A stretch of DNA of 12,328 bases from assembly GCA_023386675.1 (NCBI GenBank), contig JAEWJG010000150.1, positions 1 to 12,328 of the forward strand, given 5' to 3'. Source of the DNA: Actinomycetes bacterium (GTDB lineage: Bacteria > Actinomycetota > Actinomycetes > Actinomycetales > Microbacteriaceae). The notes under the pieces are model-generated. The model worked only from the letters and a program-made list of their open reading frames with translations, did no database searches and had not been told where the DNA came from. The translations under genes were made by a program, and so were the position numbers. Shown piece by piece: positions 1 to 5,568 of this stretch (positions are counted from its first letter, which is position 1; each line of letters begins with the position of its first letter).

Positions 1-1
1 G

Positions 2-811
2 CTGGGCACAACGGTGCTGCAGTTCGGCTTCGTGCTGTTCACCGGATCGGTGGCCCTGTTGGCCGACACCATCCACAACTTCGCCGATGCACTAACCGCT
101 GTCCCTCTGTGGGTAGCCTTCGTCCTCGGTCGACGCGTCGCCACCCGCCGCTACACCTTCGGTTACGGCCGCGCGGAGGACCTGGCCGGGCTGTTCATCA
201 TCTTCGTGGTCGCTCTCTCGGCGGTGATAGCCGGGTGGGAGGCGATCGACCGGTTCATCCATCCGCGACCCGTCGAGAACGCGTGGTGGCTGATCGCGGC
301 CGGTCTGATCGGCTTCGCCGGCAACGAGCTCGTGGCGATCTACCGGATCCGCGTCGGCCGGAGGATCGGCTCCGCGGCGCTGGTCGCCGACGGGGTGCAC
401 GCCCGGCTGGATGGCATCACGTCGCTTTCGGTGGTGCTCGGTGCCATCGGCGTCCTGCTCGGCTTCCCCCTCGCCGACCCGATCATCGGACTGCTCATCG
501 CCGTCTCCATCCTGATCCTGCTGTGGGGGACCGTGAAGTCGGTCGGTGCACGCCTGATGGACGCTGTCGACCCGCACCTGATCGAGCGGGTCGAGCACTG
601 CCTGGAGCACGCCGAGGGCGTCACCGGCGTCCGCACTGTGAAGCTGCGCTGGGCGGGCCACCGCCTGCTCGGTTCGGCGATCATCACCACCGGAGCCCTG
701 ACCCTTCACGACGCCACCCATGTCGCGGAGCACGCCGGCGAGCGTGTGCGCGGTGAGCTTCGCAATCTCGACGACTTCGTCGTCACCCCGGTCGCTTCCG
801 GCCACTCATGA
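2..811 (+). CDS. Cation diffusion facilitator (CDF) family metal exporter, 5'-truncated by window edge
   Basis: This is a proton-coupled divalent metal exporter of the inner membrane, probably for Zn2+ or a similar ion. The frame is open from the first bases, so the start and most of TM1 lie outside the window; the GTG at 14 is an internal Val codon. About 269 residues are visible against roughly 300 for the family. Visible marks are the TM2 stretch ALLADTIHNFAD with an HxxxD metal-ligand pair, the loop motif FGYGRAED typical of CDF proteins, and the TM5 stretch VADGVHARLD with a second HxxxD. A C-terminal cytoplasmic domain of about 80 residues (VTGVRTVKLRWAGH... to the end) matches the usual CDF dimerisation domain. 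HxxxD in TM2 is typical of the Zn/Cd branch, so that substrate is an inference. The stop overlaps the next start (ATGA), implying translational coupling to a second CDF-like gene. Confidence 0.9.
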   Translation: MGTTVLQFGFVLFTGSVALLADTIHNFADALTAVPLWVAFVLGRRVATRRYTFGYGRAEDLAGLFIIFVVALSAVIAGWEAIDRFIHPRPVENAWWLIAAGLIGFAGNELVAIYRIRVGRRIGSAALVADGVHARLDGITSLSVVLGAIGVLLGFPLADPIIGLLIAVSILILLWGTVKSVGARLMDAVDPHLIERVEHCLEHAEGVTGVRTVKLRWAGHRLLGSAIITTGALTLHDATHVAEHAGERVRGELRNLDDFVVTPVASGHS

Positions 812-1398
812 CCGAAGTCACCCCTGCGCGGCGGGATCTCTTGCGCCGAGGGTTCGTCCTGGAGTGGGCGACGCTGACGTGGAACATCGTCGGAGTCGTC
901 GTGCTCGCGATTCTCGCTCTCTCGTCGGCTTCGGTCGCGCTGGCGGGATTCGGGCTGGACTCGCTGATCGAGATCGGTGCGAGCACCGTCGTGATCTGGG
1001 AGCTACGCGGAACCGGGCTGCGGCGGCAGAAGGCCGCGCTCCGACTCATCGGCGTCGCGTTCCTCTGCCTCGCCGGCTACCTCCTGGTCCAGAGCGGCAT
1101 CGCGCTCTCCACCGGGCACCGTCCAGACGGGAGCATCGGCGGAATCATCTGGACGGCTGCGACGGCAGCGGTGATGTTCGTCCTCGCAGGCCTGAAGTCC
1201 CGGACCGGGCGCGCCCTGGGGAACCCCGTCCTTCAAACGGAGGGTCGCGTGACGTTGATCGACGGTCTGCTGGCCTGCGCTGTGCTGGTCGGAGTCCTTC
1301 TCAATACGGTGCTGGGCTGGTGGTGGGCGGACTCCGCCGCCACTCTCGTCGTCGTCTACTACGCCGGCGCAGAGGCCGTAGCGATCTTCCGCTCCTGA
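808..1398 (+). CDS. CDF-like transmembrane-domain-only protein
   Basis: A 196-residue integral membrane protein with about six predicted helices (roughly residues 22-40, 43-66, 73-95, 112-130, 150-170 and 174-193). The layout resembles the CDF transmembrane domain: GFGLDSLIE near residues 47-55 falls where TM2 carries its ligands, and LQTEGRVTLIDGLL falls where TM5 carries them. In both places the first ligand of the HxxxD/DxxxD motif is replaced (GxxxD at 47-51, VxxxD in TM5), although D and nearby E residues remain. There is no C-terminal cytoplasmic domain: the protein ends three residues after the last helix. The ATG at 808 overlaps the upstream stop, which fixes the start. It could be a transporter with altered substrate or a partner subunit of the upstream CDF protein. 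The family assignment rests on pattern only. Confidence 0.75.
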   Translation: MTEVTPARRDLLRRGFVLEWATLTWNIVGVVVLAILALSSASVALAGFGLDSLIEIGASTVVIWELRGTGLRRQKAALRLIGVAFLCLAGYLLVQSGIALSTGHRPDGSIGGIIWTAATAAVMFVLAGLKSRTGRALGNPVLQTEGRVTLIDGLLACAVLVGVLLNTVLGWWWADSAATLVVVYYAGAEAVAIFRS

Positions 1399-1440
1399 CC
1401 GGGTGGCGCGACCCTCCTCTACGTCTCGCCGCTGGCACCG

Positions 1441-1446
1441 TAGGGT
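1441..1446 (+). promoter_or_regulatory. Candidate -10 box (TAGGGT) of a leaderless promoter
   Basis: TAGGGT fits the actinobacterial TANNNT -10 consensus and lies exactly 6 nt before the ATG at 1453, so transcription would start at or next to the A of the start codon. No convincing -35 element is seen, which is common for actinobacterial promoters of this type. No ribosome binding site precedes the ATG, which supports a leaderless transcript. Confidence 0.45.
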
Positions 1447-1452
1447 GTGACC

Positions 1453-2064
1453 ATGAGCGACGAGAGGGCGGATGCCTCCCAGTTCCTCGGAGTCTTGAAC
1501 ACCGAGTACTTCGTGTTGCAGGGCGCGTCCAACGCATCGATCAGCGAGTCCAGCAGCCGGTCGTCGCTCTACCTGGTGACGCTGTCGAGTGCCCTCGTCT
1601 CGCTCGGCTTCGTCTCGGGTGCGTCGCCCGACCTGTTCCTACCGTTCGCCGGGGCCGCGCTGACGACCGTGTTCGTGCTCGGCTGGTTCACCATCGCGCG
1701 GCTCATCGACACGGCCATCGAGAACCTCCGGGCGCTGCGCGCGATGGCGCGCATCCGCCGCTATTACGCCGGCGTGCACCCTGCCGCGCCCCCGTTCTTC
1801 GCCACGACCGGTGACGATGCCTCCGACGCGTACGACATGCTGGGCATGCGATCGTCGCGGCGGTGGGTCGTGGGGACGATGGCCAGCATGGTCGGCGCGG
1901 TGAACGCCGTCGTCGGCGGCTCCGGCGTCGCGATCTTCATCGGCGCCGCGGGTTCCCGCACGCCGGTCGCCATCGCGGTCGGTGTGATCGTCGGCGTCGT
2001 TCTGTTCGCGGCTGCAGCCGTGCTGCAGATCCAGAGGTTCAAGCGCGCGTTCCCGTCCGGGTGA
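1453..2064 (+). CDS. Four-helix membrane protein of unknown function
   Basis: A 203-residue protein that I do not recognise as a named family. A short polar N-terminus (residues 1-37, with a Ser-rich stretch at 31-38) precedes two hydrophobic helices (about 38-55 and 61-83). A basic, probably cytoplasmic loop follows (about 84-137, rich in Arg from 93 to 103, with an acidic patch DDASDAYD at 121-128), then two more helices (about 138-165 and 171-193) and a basic tail. The hairpin-loop-hairpin layout suggests an inner-membrane protein with both ends in the cytoplasm. An in-frame GTG at 1447 is an alternative start, but ATG 1453 fits the upstream -10 box better. It lies 54 nt after the CDF pair and converges, with a 12-nt gap, on the AhpD-like gene. 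No function can be claimed. Confidence 0.8.
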   Translation: MSDERADASQFLGVLNTEYFVLQGASNASISESSSRSSLYLVTLSSALVSLGFVSGASPDLFLPFAGAALTTVFVLGWFTIARLIDTAIENLRALRAMARIRRYYAGVHPAAPPFFATTGDDASDAYDMLGMRSSRRWVVGTMASMVGAVNAVVGGSGVAIFIGAAGSRTPVAIAVGVIVGVVLFAAAAVLQIQRFKRAFPSG

Positions 2065-2076
2065 GCGGGGCCGGCG

Positions 2077-2532
2077 TCAGTCCTTCCGCGGCCGGACCGG
2101 GTGCTCGCTGAGGATCGAGATCCGGTTGAAGGCGTTGATCGTCACCGCGACCCATTCGGCCGCGGCGAACTCGACATCGCCCAGGAGGTTGCGGGCCCCG
2201 GCCAGGTCGGCCCTCGCGTCCTCCGTCAACGGCAGCACGGTCGCCGCCTCGGCGATGGCCAGCATCGCGCGTTCCCGTTCGTCGTAGACGCTGGAGTCGC
2301 GCCAGGCGGCCAGCATGTCGAGCTTCTGCTGGGGCACGCCGACGCGACGCGCCTCCCGGGCGTGGAGGTCGAGGCAATAGGCGCAGGCGTTGAGCTGGGA
2401 GGCGCGCACCTTGATGAGCTCGACCTCCTGCTCGGTCAGTCCCGCCTGGACCACCTCCCGGACCACCGTCGCCGAGAGGGCTTGCGCGGCTCGCCACGCG
2501 TCGGGCATGACCTTGTCCAGGAAGGGGCGCAT
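2077..2532 (-). CDS. AhpD-like / carboxymuconolactone decarboxylase family protein
   Basis: A 151-residue cytoplasmic protein of the AhpD/CMD alpha-helical family. The signature is clear: ELIKVRASQLNACAYCLDLHARE, with the redox CxxC pair at Cys50/Cys53, His57 four residues after the second Cys, and Glu36/Glu38 upstream. Members with this arrangement act as peroxidase-type or thiol-disulfide proteins in oxidative stress; the substrate here is unknown. Two starts are close together: ATG at 2532, and GTG at 2538 with a GTGGGG stretch about 6 nt upstream that could be its ribosome binding site, so the N-terminus may be two residues longer. It lies 44 nt downstream of the EAL gene on the same strand and may be co-transcribed with it. 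It ends 12 nt from the convergent membrane-protein gene. Confidence 0.9.
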   Translation of the reverse strand: MRPFLDKVMPDAWRAAQALSATVVREVVQAGLTEQEVELIKVRASQLNACAYCLDLHAREARRVGVPQQKLDMLAAWRDSSVYDERERAMLAIAEAATVLPLTEDARADLAGARNLLGDVEFAAAEWVAVTINAFNRISILSEHPVRPRKD

Positions 2533-2576
2533 GCTCACATTCAACCCCACGGAGACCGCCCGGGGTGCGACGCCGT

Positions 2577-3308
2577 CTAAGCGGCGATCAACTGGTCCAT
2601 CGCCTGTCGCGGCATCGGCCGACCGAACAGGTAGCCTTGCGCGCGATCGCATCCCAGGCGCGTGATCCGTTCCAGCTGATCGGGTGTCTCGACACCTTCT
2701 GCGACCGTCCGCACACCGGACGCGCGAGCGGCCTCGACCGTCTGGGCGATCAACGCCGTCGCGTTCTCGTCCACGACCAGCGACCGATCGATCTTCAACT
2801 CCGTCGCGTGCAGCCGGCGGAGCTGCTTGAGCGAGGCCTGGCCGGCGCCGAAGTCGTCGATCGCGACACCGACACCGAGCGCCAGCAGTCGATCGAGCCG
2901 GCGCACCACCGCGGTGACGTTCCGGACCGGCTGCTCCTCGGTGATCTCGATCGTCAGCGAGCTGTCGCCCGTGCTCACACCGCTGAGCTGGTGTTCGAGC
3001 CAGTTCGTGAATGCTGCGGTCTCCAGCTGCAACGGTGAGACGTTCACGGATACGTCGATGCGCCACCGCTCGATGGCGAAGCAACTCTGTCGCGCCATGA
3101 AGACGCCGATCTCCTCGATCAGCCCGGCTTCCTCGGCCGCTGGGATGAACTCGCTGGGCGGGACCATTCCGCGTACCGGGTCGACCCACCGGCACAGCGC
3201 CTCGGCAGCGACCACACGGCCATCACGAACATCGATCTGCGGCTGGAACCACGCGGAGATGTCACCGCGACGAACGGCCCCTACCAGGTCGGTCGCGATC
3301 GTCGGCAC
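2577..3308 (-). CDS. Stand-alone EAL-domain cyclic-di-GMP phosphodiesterase
   Basis: A 243-residue protein consisting of almost nothing but an EAL domain, expected to hydrolyse c-di-GMP to pGpG in the cytoplasm. The key motifs known to bind metal or substrate are present: EAL itself at residues 36-38 (AEALCRW), VNVSP, the ITE segment (TIEITEE), AIDDFGAG with the paired Asp, LKIDRS with the Lys, AEGVET with the Glu, and QGYLFGRPMP. This predicts an active enzyme rather than a degenerate receptor. There is no GGDEF, PAS, GAF or membrane segment, so any sensory input must come from elsewhere. The start is GTG 3308. GGAGG directly abuts it, too close for a normal Shine-Dalgarno, while a TAAGAT box lies 6 nt upstream, favouring a leaderless transcript. 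It follows the Ser/Thr kinase on the same strand with a 49-nt gap. Confidence 0.95.
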   Translation of the reverse strand: MPTIATDLVGAVRRGDISAWFQPQIDVRDGRVVAAEALCRWVDPVRGMVPPSEFIPAAEEAGLIEEIGVFMARQSCFAIERWRIDVSVNVSPLQLETAAFTNWLEHQLSGVSTGDSSLTIEITEEQPVRNVTAVVRRLDRLLALGVGVAIDDFGAGQASLKQLRRLHATELKIDRSLVVDENATALIAQTVEAARASGVRTVAEGVETPDQLERITRLGCDRAQGYLFGRPMPRQAMDQLIAA

Positions 3309-3314
3309 CCTCCG

Positions 3315-3320
3315 ATCTTA
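3315..3320 (-). promoter_or_regulatory. Candidate -10 box (TAAGAT) for the EAL gene, leaderless
   Basis: On the minus strand TAAGAT is a close match to the -10 consensus and is followed by 6 nt and then the GTG start codon at 3308, so the transcript would begin at or near the first base of the start codon. No good -35 is visible. This gives the phosphodiesterase its own promoter downstream of the kinase gene, in addition to any read-through. Confidence 0.5.
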
Positions 3321-3350
3321 GAGCGAGACGGCGAGTGCCGGCGGGCGGCC

Positions 3351-3360
3351 TGACCGGTCA
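3351..3360. repeat. 10-bp perfect palindrome over the kinase stop codon
   Basis: TGACCGGTCA reads the same on both strands and includes the stop codon of the Ser/Thr kinase gene. It lies 31-40 bp upstream of the EAL-gene -10 box, where an activator could bind, but a 10-bp palindrome in GC-rich DNA can also occur by chance. Confidence 0.3.
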
Positions 3361-4590
3361 CGGCTTCCAGTCGCGCGAGACCTGATCTTCCAACTGCTTG
3401 AGGTGGTCGCCGAGGGTTCCGCTGACCGGTGGATAAGACGTGACGGGGTCCGGGACGCTGTGGCCCGTCGTCGAGAGCGTGACCACGGCCAGGACGATGG
3501 CCAGGACGGCCACGACCGCGTCGACGGCCAGTATGACGTTCAGAAGACGCCCGCTCATCGGGGCTGTTCGCGTGGCAACTGGAGGCTGCGCTCCGACCGG
3601 TGGGAGCGGAGTCAGCGGAGTGGTGGGTGAGGGCTCGTCCGGTCCCGAGGTCGGGAGCAGCAGCGTCGAACCGGTTCCCGTGGGCGCCGATTCCATCGGA
3701 GCGGTGAGGACCTCCGTCTGAACCGCCTCTCCACGCCACGCGTCCTGGTCCGCGAGCTCGCGAAGGCGTGCAGCGACGCTCTCCGGCGCGGGCCGCTGGT
3801 CCGGCTCCCGCGCCGTCATCGCGGCGAGAAGGGCGCCCCAGTGGGGATCGAGCTCTGCCGGGACCTCGGGATCGCGGGTGAGGCGCGCGGCTGCCGACTC
3901 CGCCAGCGTTCCTGTGAACTCCCGCTGGCCGGTCAGGCACTCCAGCAGCACCAGTCCGAGGGAGTACACGTCGCTGTGGCCGGTCAACGGCCGTCCGAGG
4001 GCCTGCTCGGGGCTCATGTAGCTCGCAGTGCCCATCACCGAACCGGTCGCGGTGATCCTGGTGTCATGCACCAACCGGGCGATGCCCAGATCGGTGAGCT
4101 TGGCGGCGACCCCGGTCGACGGCGACTGCGGAAGGAGGATGTTCGCCGGGGAGATGTCACGGTGCACCACCCCCTGGTGGTGGATGTACGCCAGCGCGTT
4201 GGCGATGTCCGCACCGATCGCCGCGACGGCAGGGCCGGGAAGAGGTCCGTTCTTGATGCGCGCCCGGGCGTCGCTGCCCTTCACGTATTCCAGGACGAGC
4301 ACCCCGCGGCCCTCGCCGTCGGAGGTGGCGTCGAACAGGGTGACCAGCGAGGGATGCGACAGCCCGGCGAGAAGACGGACTTCGGCCTCCTGGCGGGCCA
4401 GGTCCTCCGCGGAGGCGAGCTCGCGACGGAAGACCTTCAATGCCACGTCCCGGCCGAGCGACTGGTCGTGTGCGCGGAACACCTCCGCCATCCCGCCGTG
4501 ACCGATCCGCTCGATGACGCGGTAGCGGTCGGCGACGAGCTGGTCGGCGCCGCCCGCTGCGGCTGTAGGGACCTCATCGGTGGTCGACAC
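3358..4590 (-). CDS. Membrane Ser/Thr protein kinase (Hanks type, PknB-like) without PASTA domains
   Basis: A 410-residue kinase that phosphorylates Ser/Thr of unknown targets. The N-terminal kinase domain spans about residues 23-280: glycine loop GHGGMAEV (30-37), ATP-binding Lys52, alpha-C Glu around 68, HRD at 143-145 with Asn150, metal-binding DLG at 167-169 (instead of DFG), an SPE motif at 193-195 and DVYSLG at 207-212. The usual HRDxK Lys is Ser147 (HRDISPAN). A Pro/Thr-rich linker (about 296-345) leads to one TM helix (349-371) and a short outside tail of about 38 residues, LGDHLKQLEDQVS being its most structured part; PASTA repeats are absent. The GTG start at 4590 is fixed by AAGGAGGTGA 6-15 nt upstream. 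The gene begins 2 nt after the stop of the Gln-rich lipoprotein, so the two are surely co-expressed and may form a sensor pair (inference). Confidence 0.95.
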   Translation of the reverse strand: MSTTDEVPTAAAGGADQLVADRYRVIERIGHGGMAEVFRAHDQSLGRDVALKVFRRELASAEDLARQEAEVRLLAGLSHPSLVTLFDATSDGEGRGVLVLEYVKGSDARARIKNGPLPGPAVAAIGADIANALAYIHHQGVVHRDISPANILLPQSPSTGVAAKLTDLGIARLVHDTRITATGSVMGTASYMSPEQALGRPLTGHSDVYSLGLVLLECLTGQREFTGTLAESAAARLTRDPEVPAELDPHWGALLAAMTAREPDQRPAPESVAARLRELADQDAWRGEAVQTEVLTAPMESAPTGTGSTLLLPTSGPDEPSPTTPLTPLPPVGAQPPVATRTAPMSGRLLNVILAVDAVVAVLAIVLAVVTLSTTGHSVPDPVTSYPPVSGTLGDHLKQLEDQVSRDWKP

Positions 4591-4592
4591 GT

Positions 4593-5027
4593 TCAGTCAC
4601 CTCCTTCGCCGTCGCCCTTTTTGCCTTTGCCGTCGCCGTTCTTCTTGCCGCCGCCCTGCTGCTGTTGTTGCTGCTGCTGCTGTTGCTGGAGCTGCTGGAT
4701 CTGCTGCTGCAGTTGTGCCTTCTCCGCCGCATCCTGCAGGCCCCCGAGGTCGGCCCGAAGGGAAGCGATCGAACCGGCGATCGCGTCGTGGCGTGCCGTG
4801 CTGATGGAACCGTCCTTCGCGGCCGCGTCGTTCAGTCGTCCCAGCGCGTCAAGCTTCGCCAGCGCACCTGCGTAGTCCTTCGCGGCGGACAGGGTGGCGA
4901 CATCCTGTACGGCGTGCTGCAACTGCGTGGAGGTCTGCGCGGAGTACGTCTCACCGCCCGCGCAGCCGGTCAGGCCGGCAAGGGCGAGCACGAACCCGGC
5001 CGCGACCAGCGGCAGGCGTCTGACCAT
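4593..5027 (-). CDS. Gln-rich coiled-coil lipoprotein, likely kinase partner
   Basis: A 144-residue predicted lipoprotein. Residues 1-22 form a signal peptide (two Arg at 3-4, hydrophobic core, lipobox LTGC with Cys22), so the mature protein should be anchored on the outer face of the membrane. Residues about 30-105 are helical, with Ala/Leu/Asp-rich segments (LQHAVQDVATLSAAKDYAGA, then ARHDAIAGSIASLRADL). They lead into a Gln-rich coiled-coil stretch ending in 11 consecutive Gln, and then a Gly/Lys/Asp/Glu low-complexity tail. ATG 5027 is chosen because GGAG lies 8 nt upstream and the signal peptide begins there; the longer frame upstream gives no sensible N-terminus. The last codons contain the Shine-Dalgarno of the kinase gene. 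I do not recognise a named family. A role in presenting an extracellular signal to the kinase is inferred only from the coupling. Confidence 0.85.
   Translation of the reverse strand: MVRRLPLVAAGFVLALAGLTGCAGGETYSAQTSTQLQHAVQDVATLSAAKDYAGALAKLDALGRLNDAAAKDGSISTARHDAIAGSIASLRADLGGLQDAAEKAQLQQQIQQLQQQQQQQQQQQGGGKKNGDGKGKKGDGEGGD
4597..4606 (-). promoter_or_regulatory. Perfect Shine-Dalgarno for the Ser/Thr kinase
   Basis: AAGGAGGTGA on the minus strand fully matches the anti-Shine-Dalgarno of 16S rRNA and sits 6 nt before the GTG start at 4590 (AAGGAGG core 9 nt away). It lies wholly inside the last codons of the lipoprotein gene, which settles the kinase start and suggests strong, coupled translation. 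Confidence 0.85.
4656..4688 (-). repeat. Poly-Gln codon run (11 x CAG/CAA)
   Basis: Eleven consecutive Gln codons on the minus strand, eight CAG and three CAA. More Gln-rich repeats continue on the 5' side of the coding strand (QLQQQIQQLQ). The mix of CAG and CAA breaks the perfect triplet repeat, which should reduce slippage. Any change in copy number would stay in frame. Confidence 0.9.
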
Positions 5028-5070
5028 TCTCGGCACTCCACATCTCCTTCGGGCGTCGGACCTGGAAGGG

Positions 5071-5076
5071 AGGATA
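5071..5076 (-). promoter_or_regulatory. Candidate -10 box (TATCCT) for the lipoprotein-kinase operon
   Basis: On the minus strand TATCCT fits TANNNT and would place a transcript start near 5064, giving a leader of about 37 nt before ATG 5027. No clear -35 is seen. It is the best candidate in the interval between the tRNA and the lipoprotein gene. Confidence 0.3.
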
Positions 5077-5165
5077 CGGCGACCCTTCCACGCTCGCAGA
5101 AACGGTAGTCGCGCCGTGGGTCGTTGTCGATCCGGCGGTCGAGATCGCACCGATGTGCGGTGGTA

Positions 5166-5253
5166 TGGCGGAGAATGGGGGATTCGAACCCCCGAGGGCT
5201 TGCACCCAACACGCTTTCCAAGCGTGCGCCATAGGCCACTAGGCGAATTCTCC
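5166..5253 (-). tRNA. tRNA-Ser (anticodon GGA)
   Basis: An 88-nt type II tRNA gene with encoded 3' CCA (complement of 5166-5168). The acceptor stem is perfect, GGAGAAT pairing with ATTCTCC (complement of 5170-5176), with discriminator G, a hallmark of serine tRNAs. The anticodon arm is CACGC-TTGGAAA-GCGTG with anticodon GGA at 5217-5219, reading UCC and UCU codons. A long variable arm follows (GGGTGCAAGCCC region), and the T arm has the GGGGGATTCGAACCCCC pattern. It lies back to back with ffs. Confidence 0.97.
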
Positions 5254-5292
5254 TGGGGCTGCCTTCCGCTGTCGCGGCCGGCGGCTCACAAT

Positions 5293-5298
5293 ATCGTA
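5293..5298 (-). promoter_or_regulatory. Candidate -10 box (TACGAT) for tRNA-Ser
   Basis: On the minus strand TACGAT matches TANNNT and lies 39 nt before the mature tRNA 5' end, which would give a 5' leader of about 30-35 nt to be removed by RNase P. No good -35 is visible. Confidence 0.35.
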
Positions 5299-5344
5299 GC
5301 CGATCGCCGGAGGCCCCGGCGCACACGCCTCCCAGTCGCACCCG

Positions 5345-5350
5345 CTACAC
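5345..5350 (+). promoter_or_regulatory. -10 box (TACACT) for the SRP RNA gene
   Basis: TACACT fits the -10 consensus and ends 8 nt before the inferred first base of the SRP RNA stem at 5359, close to the spacing expected for transcription to start at or just before the mature 5' end. No strong -35 is visible. Confidence 0.55.
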
Positions 5351-5358
5351 TGGTCTCC

Positions 5359-5446
5359 GGCTCCCCACGTGGCGCCATCCAGGCCAACTCCCCCAGGGCG
5401 GAAACGCAGCAAGGGTAACCGGGCTCTGGCGGGTGCGTGGGGGGTC
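5359..5446 (+). ncRNA. ffs: Signal recognition particle RNA, small bacterial type (4.5S)
   Basis: The RNA scaffold of the signal recognition particle; it binds Ffh and targets inner-membrane proteins to the translocon. The sequence folds as one long hairpin: the 5' arm GGCTCCCCACG (from 5359) pairs with the 3' arm CGTGGGGGGTC (ending 5446). The conserved Ffh-binding tip is present, with CAGGGC, GGAAAC at the apical loop (about 5400-5405) and GCAGCAAGGGTAACCGGG on the return side, which is the form seen in actinobacteria. It is transcribed divergently from tRNA-Ser. Mature ends are inferred from pairing and could be off by a few bases. Confidence 0.93.
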
Positions 5447-5456
5447 TTTTTCTTTG
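5430..5456 (+). terminator. Terminator of ffs
   Basis: The closing stem of the SRP RNA (the GGGG-rich 3' arm) runs directly into a T-rich tract, TTTTT at 5447-5451 followed by CTTT, a standard intrinsic terminator layout in which the RNA's own terminal helix serves as the hairpin. Confidence 0.7.
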
Positions 5457-5508
5457 TCCAGCCCGGGGCCACGGCCGCCGCGTATATTGACCCCAGCAGC
5501 GGCGGGTC

Positions 5509-5525
5509 TTCTACGCCCTGTAGAA
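5509..5525. promoter_or_regulatory. Inverted repeat overlapping the operon promoter, candidate operator
   Basis: TTCTAC at 5509-5514 and GTAGAA at 5520-5525 are perfect reverse complements separated by 5 bp. The right arm covers most of the TAGAAT -10 box. There is no T-tract, so this is not a terminator. A dimeric repressor bound here would block the promoter of the DUF1254-pta-ackA operon. The regulator is not in the window. Confidence 0.5.
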
Positions 5526-5526
5526 T
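5521..5526 (+). promoter_or_regulatory. Candidate -10 box (TAGAAT) for the DUF1254-pta-ackA operon
   Basis: TAGAAT is a good -10 match and would start transcription near 5533, giving a leader of about 36 nt before GTG 5569. No convincing -35 is present at the usual spacing, so the promoter may be weak, activator-dependent or of the extended -10-only type. It follows the ffs terminator by about 65 bp. Confidence 0.5.
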
Positions 5527-5568
5527 GATCGTGTCTTCCGTTGACCAGTGGATGGACGGGGTGCCGCA

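Noticed and set aside
1401..1414. GGGT/ACCC hairpin after the second CDF-like gene as terminator
   Set aside because: Only a 4-bp stem with no T-run.
2055..2097. GTCCGG...CCGGAC inverted repeat between the convergent genes as bidirectional terminator
   Set aside because: Loop of about 31 nt, no T-tract on either strand, and GC-rich complementarity is expected by chance here.
2077..3195. 372-codon minus-strand frame joining the AhpD-like protein to an upstream stretch
   Set aside because: Only the last about 151 residues are protein-like; the upstream part is a shadow of the EAL gene in another frame. The real AhpD-like start is at 2532 or 2538.
4656..4718. CTG-rich repeat on the plus strand as CRISPR or mobile-element repeat
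   Set aside because: It is explained by Gln codons in the minus-strand lipoprotein gene; there are no spacers and no flanking mobile genes.
4951..5043. ATG at 5043 just after AAGGAG on the minus strand as start of a gene
   Set aside because: It is out of frame with the lipoprotein, gives a short Arg-rich product and has no spacing between AAGGAG and ATG; the lipoprotein ATG at 5027 has its own GGAG.
5146..5163. Hairpin downstream of tRNA-Ser as terminator
   Set aside because: CGCAC/GTGCG and CACCG/CGGTG arms can form short stems but no T-tract follows, and the stems are too short to support a terminator call.
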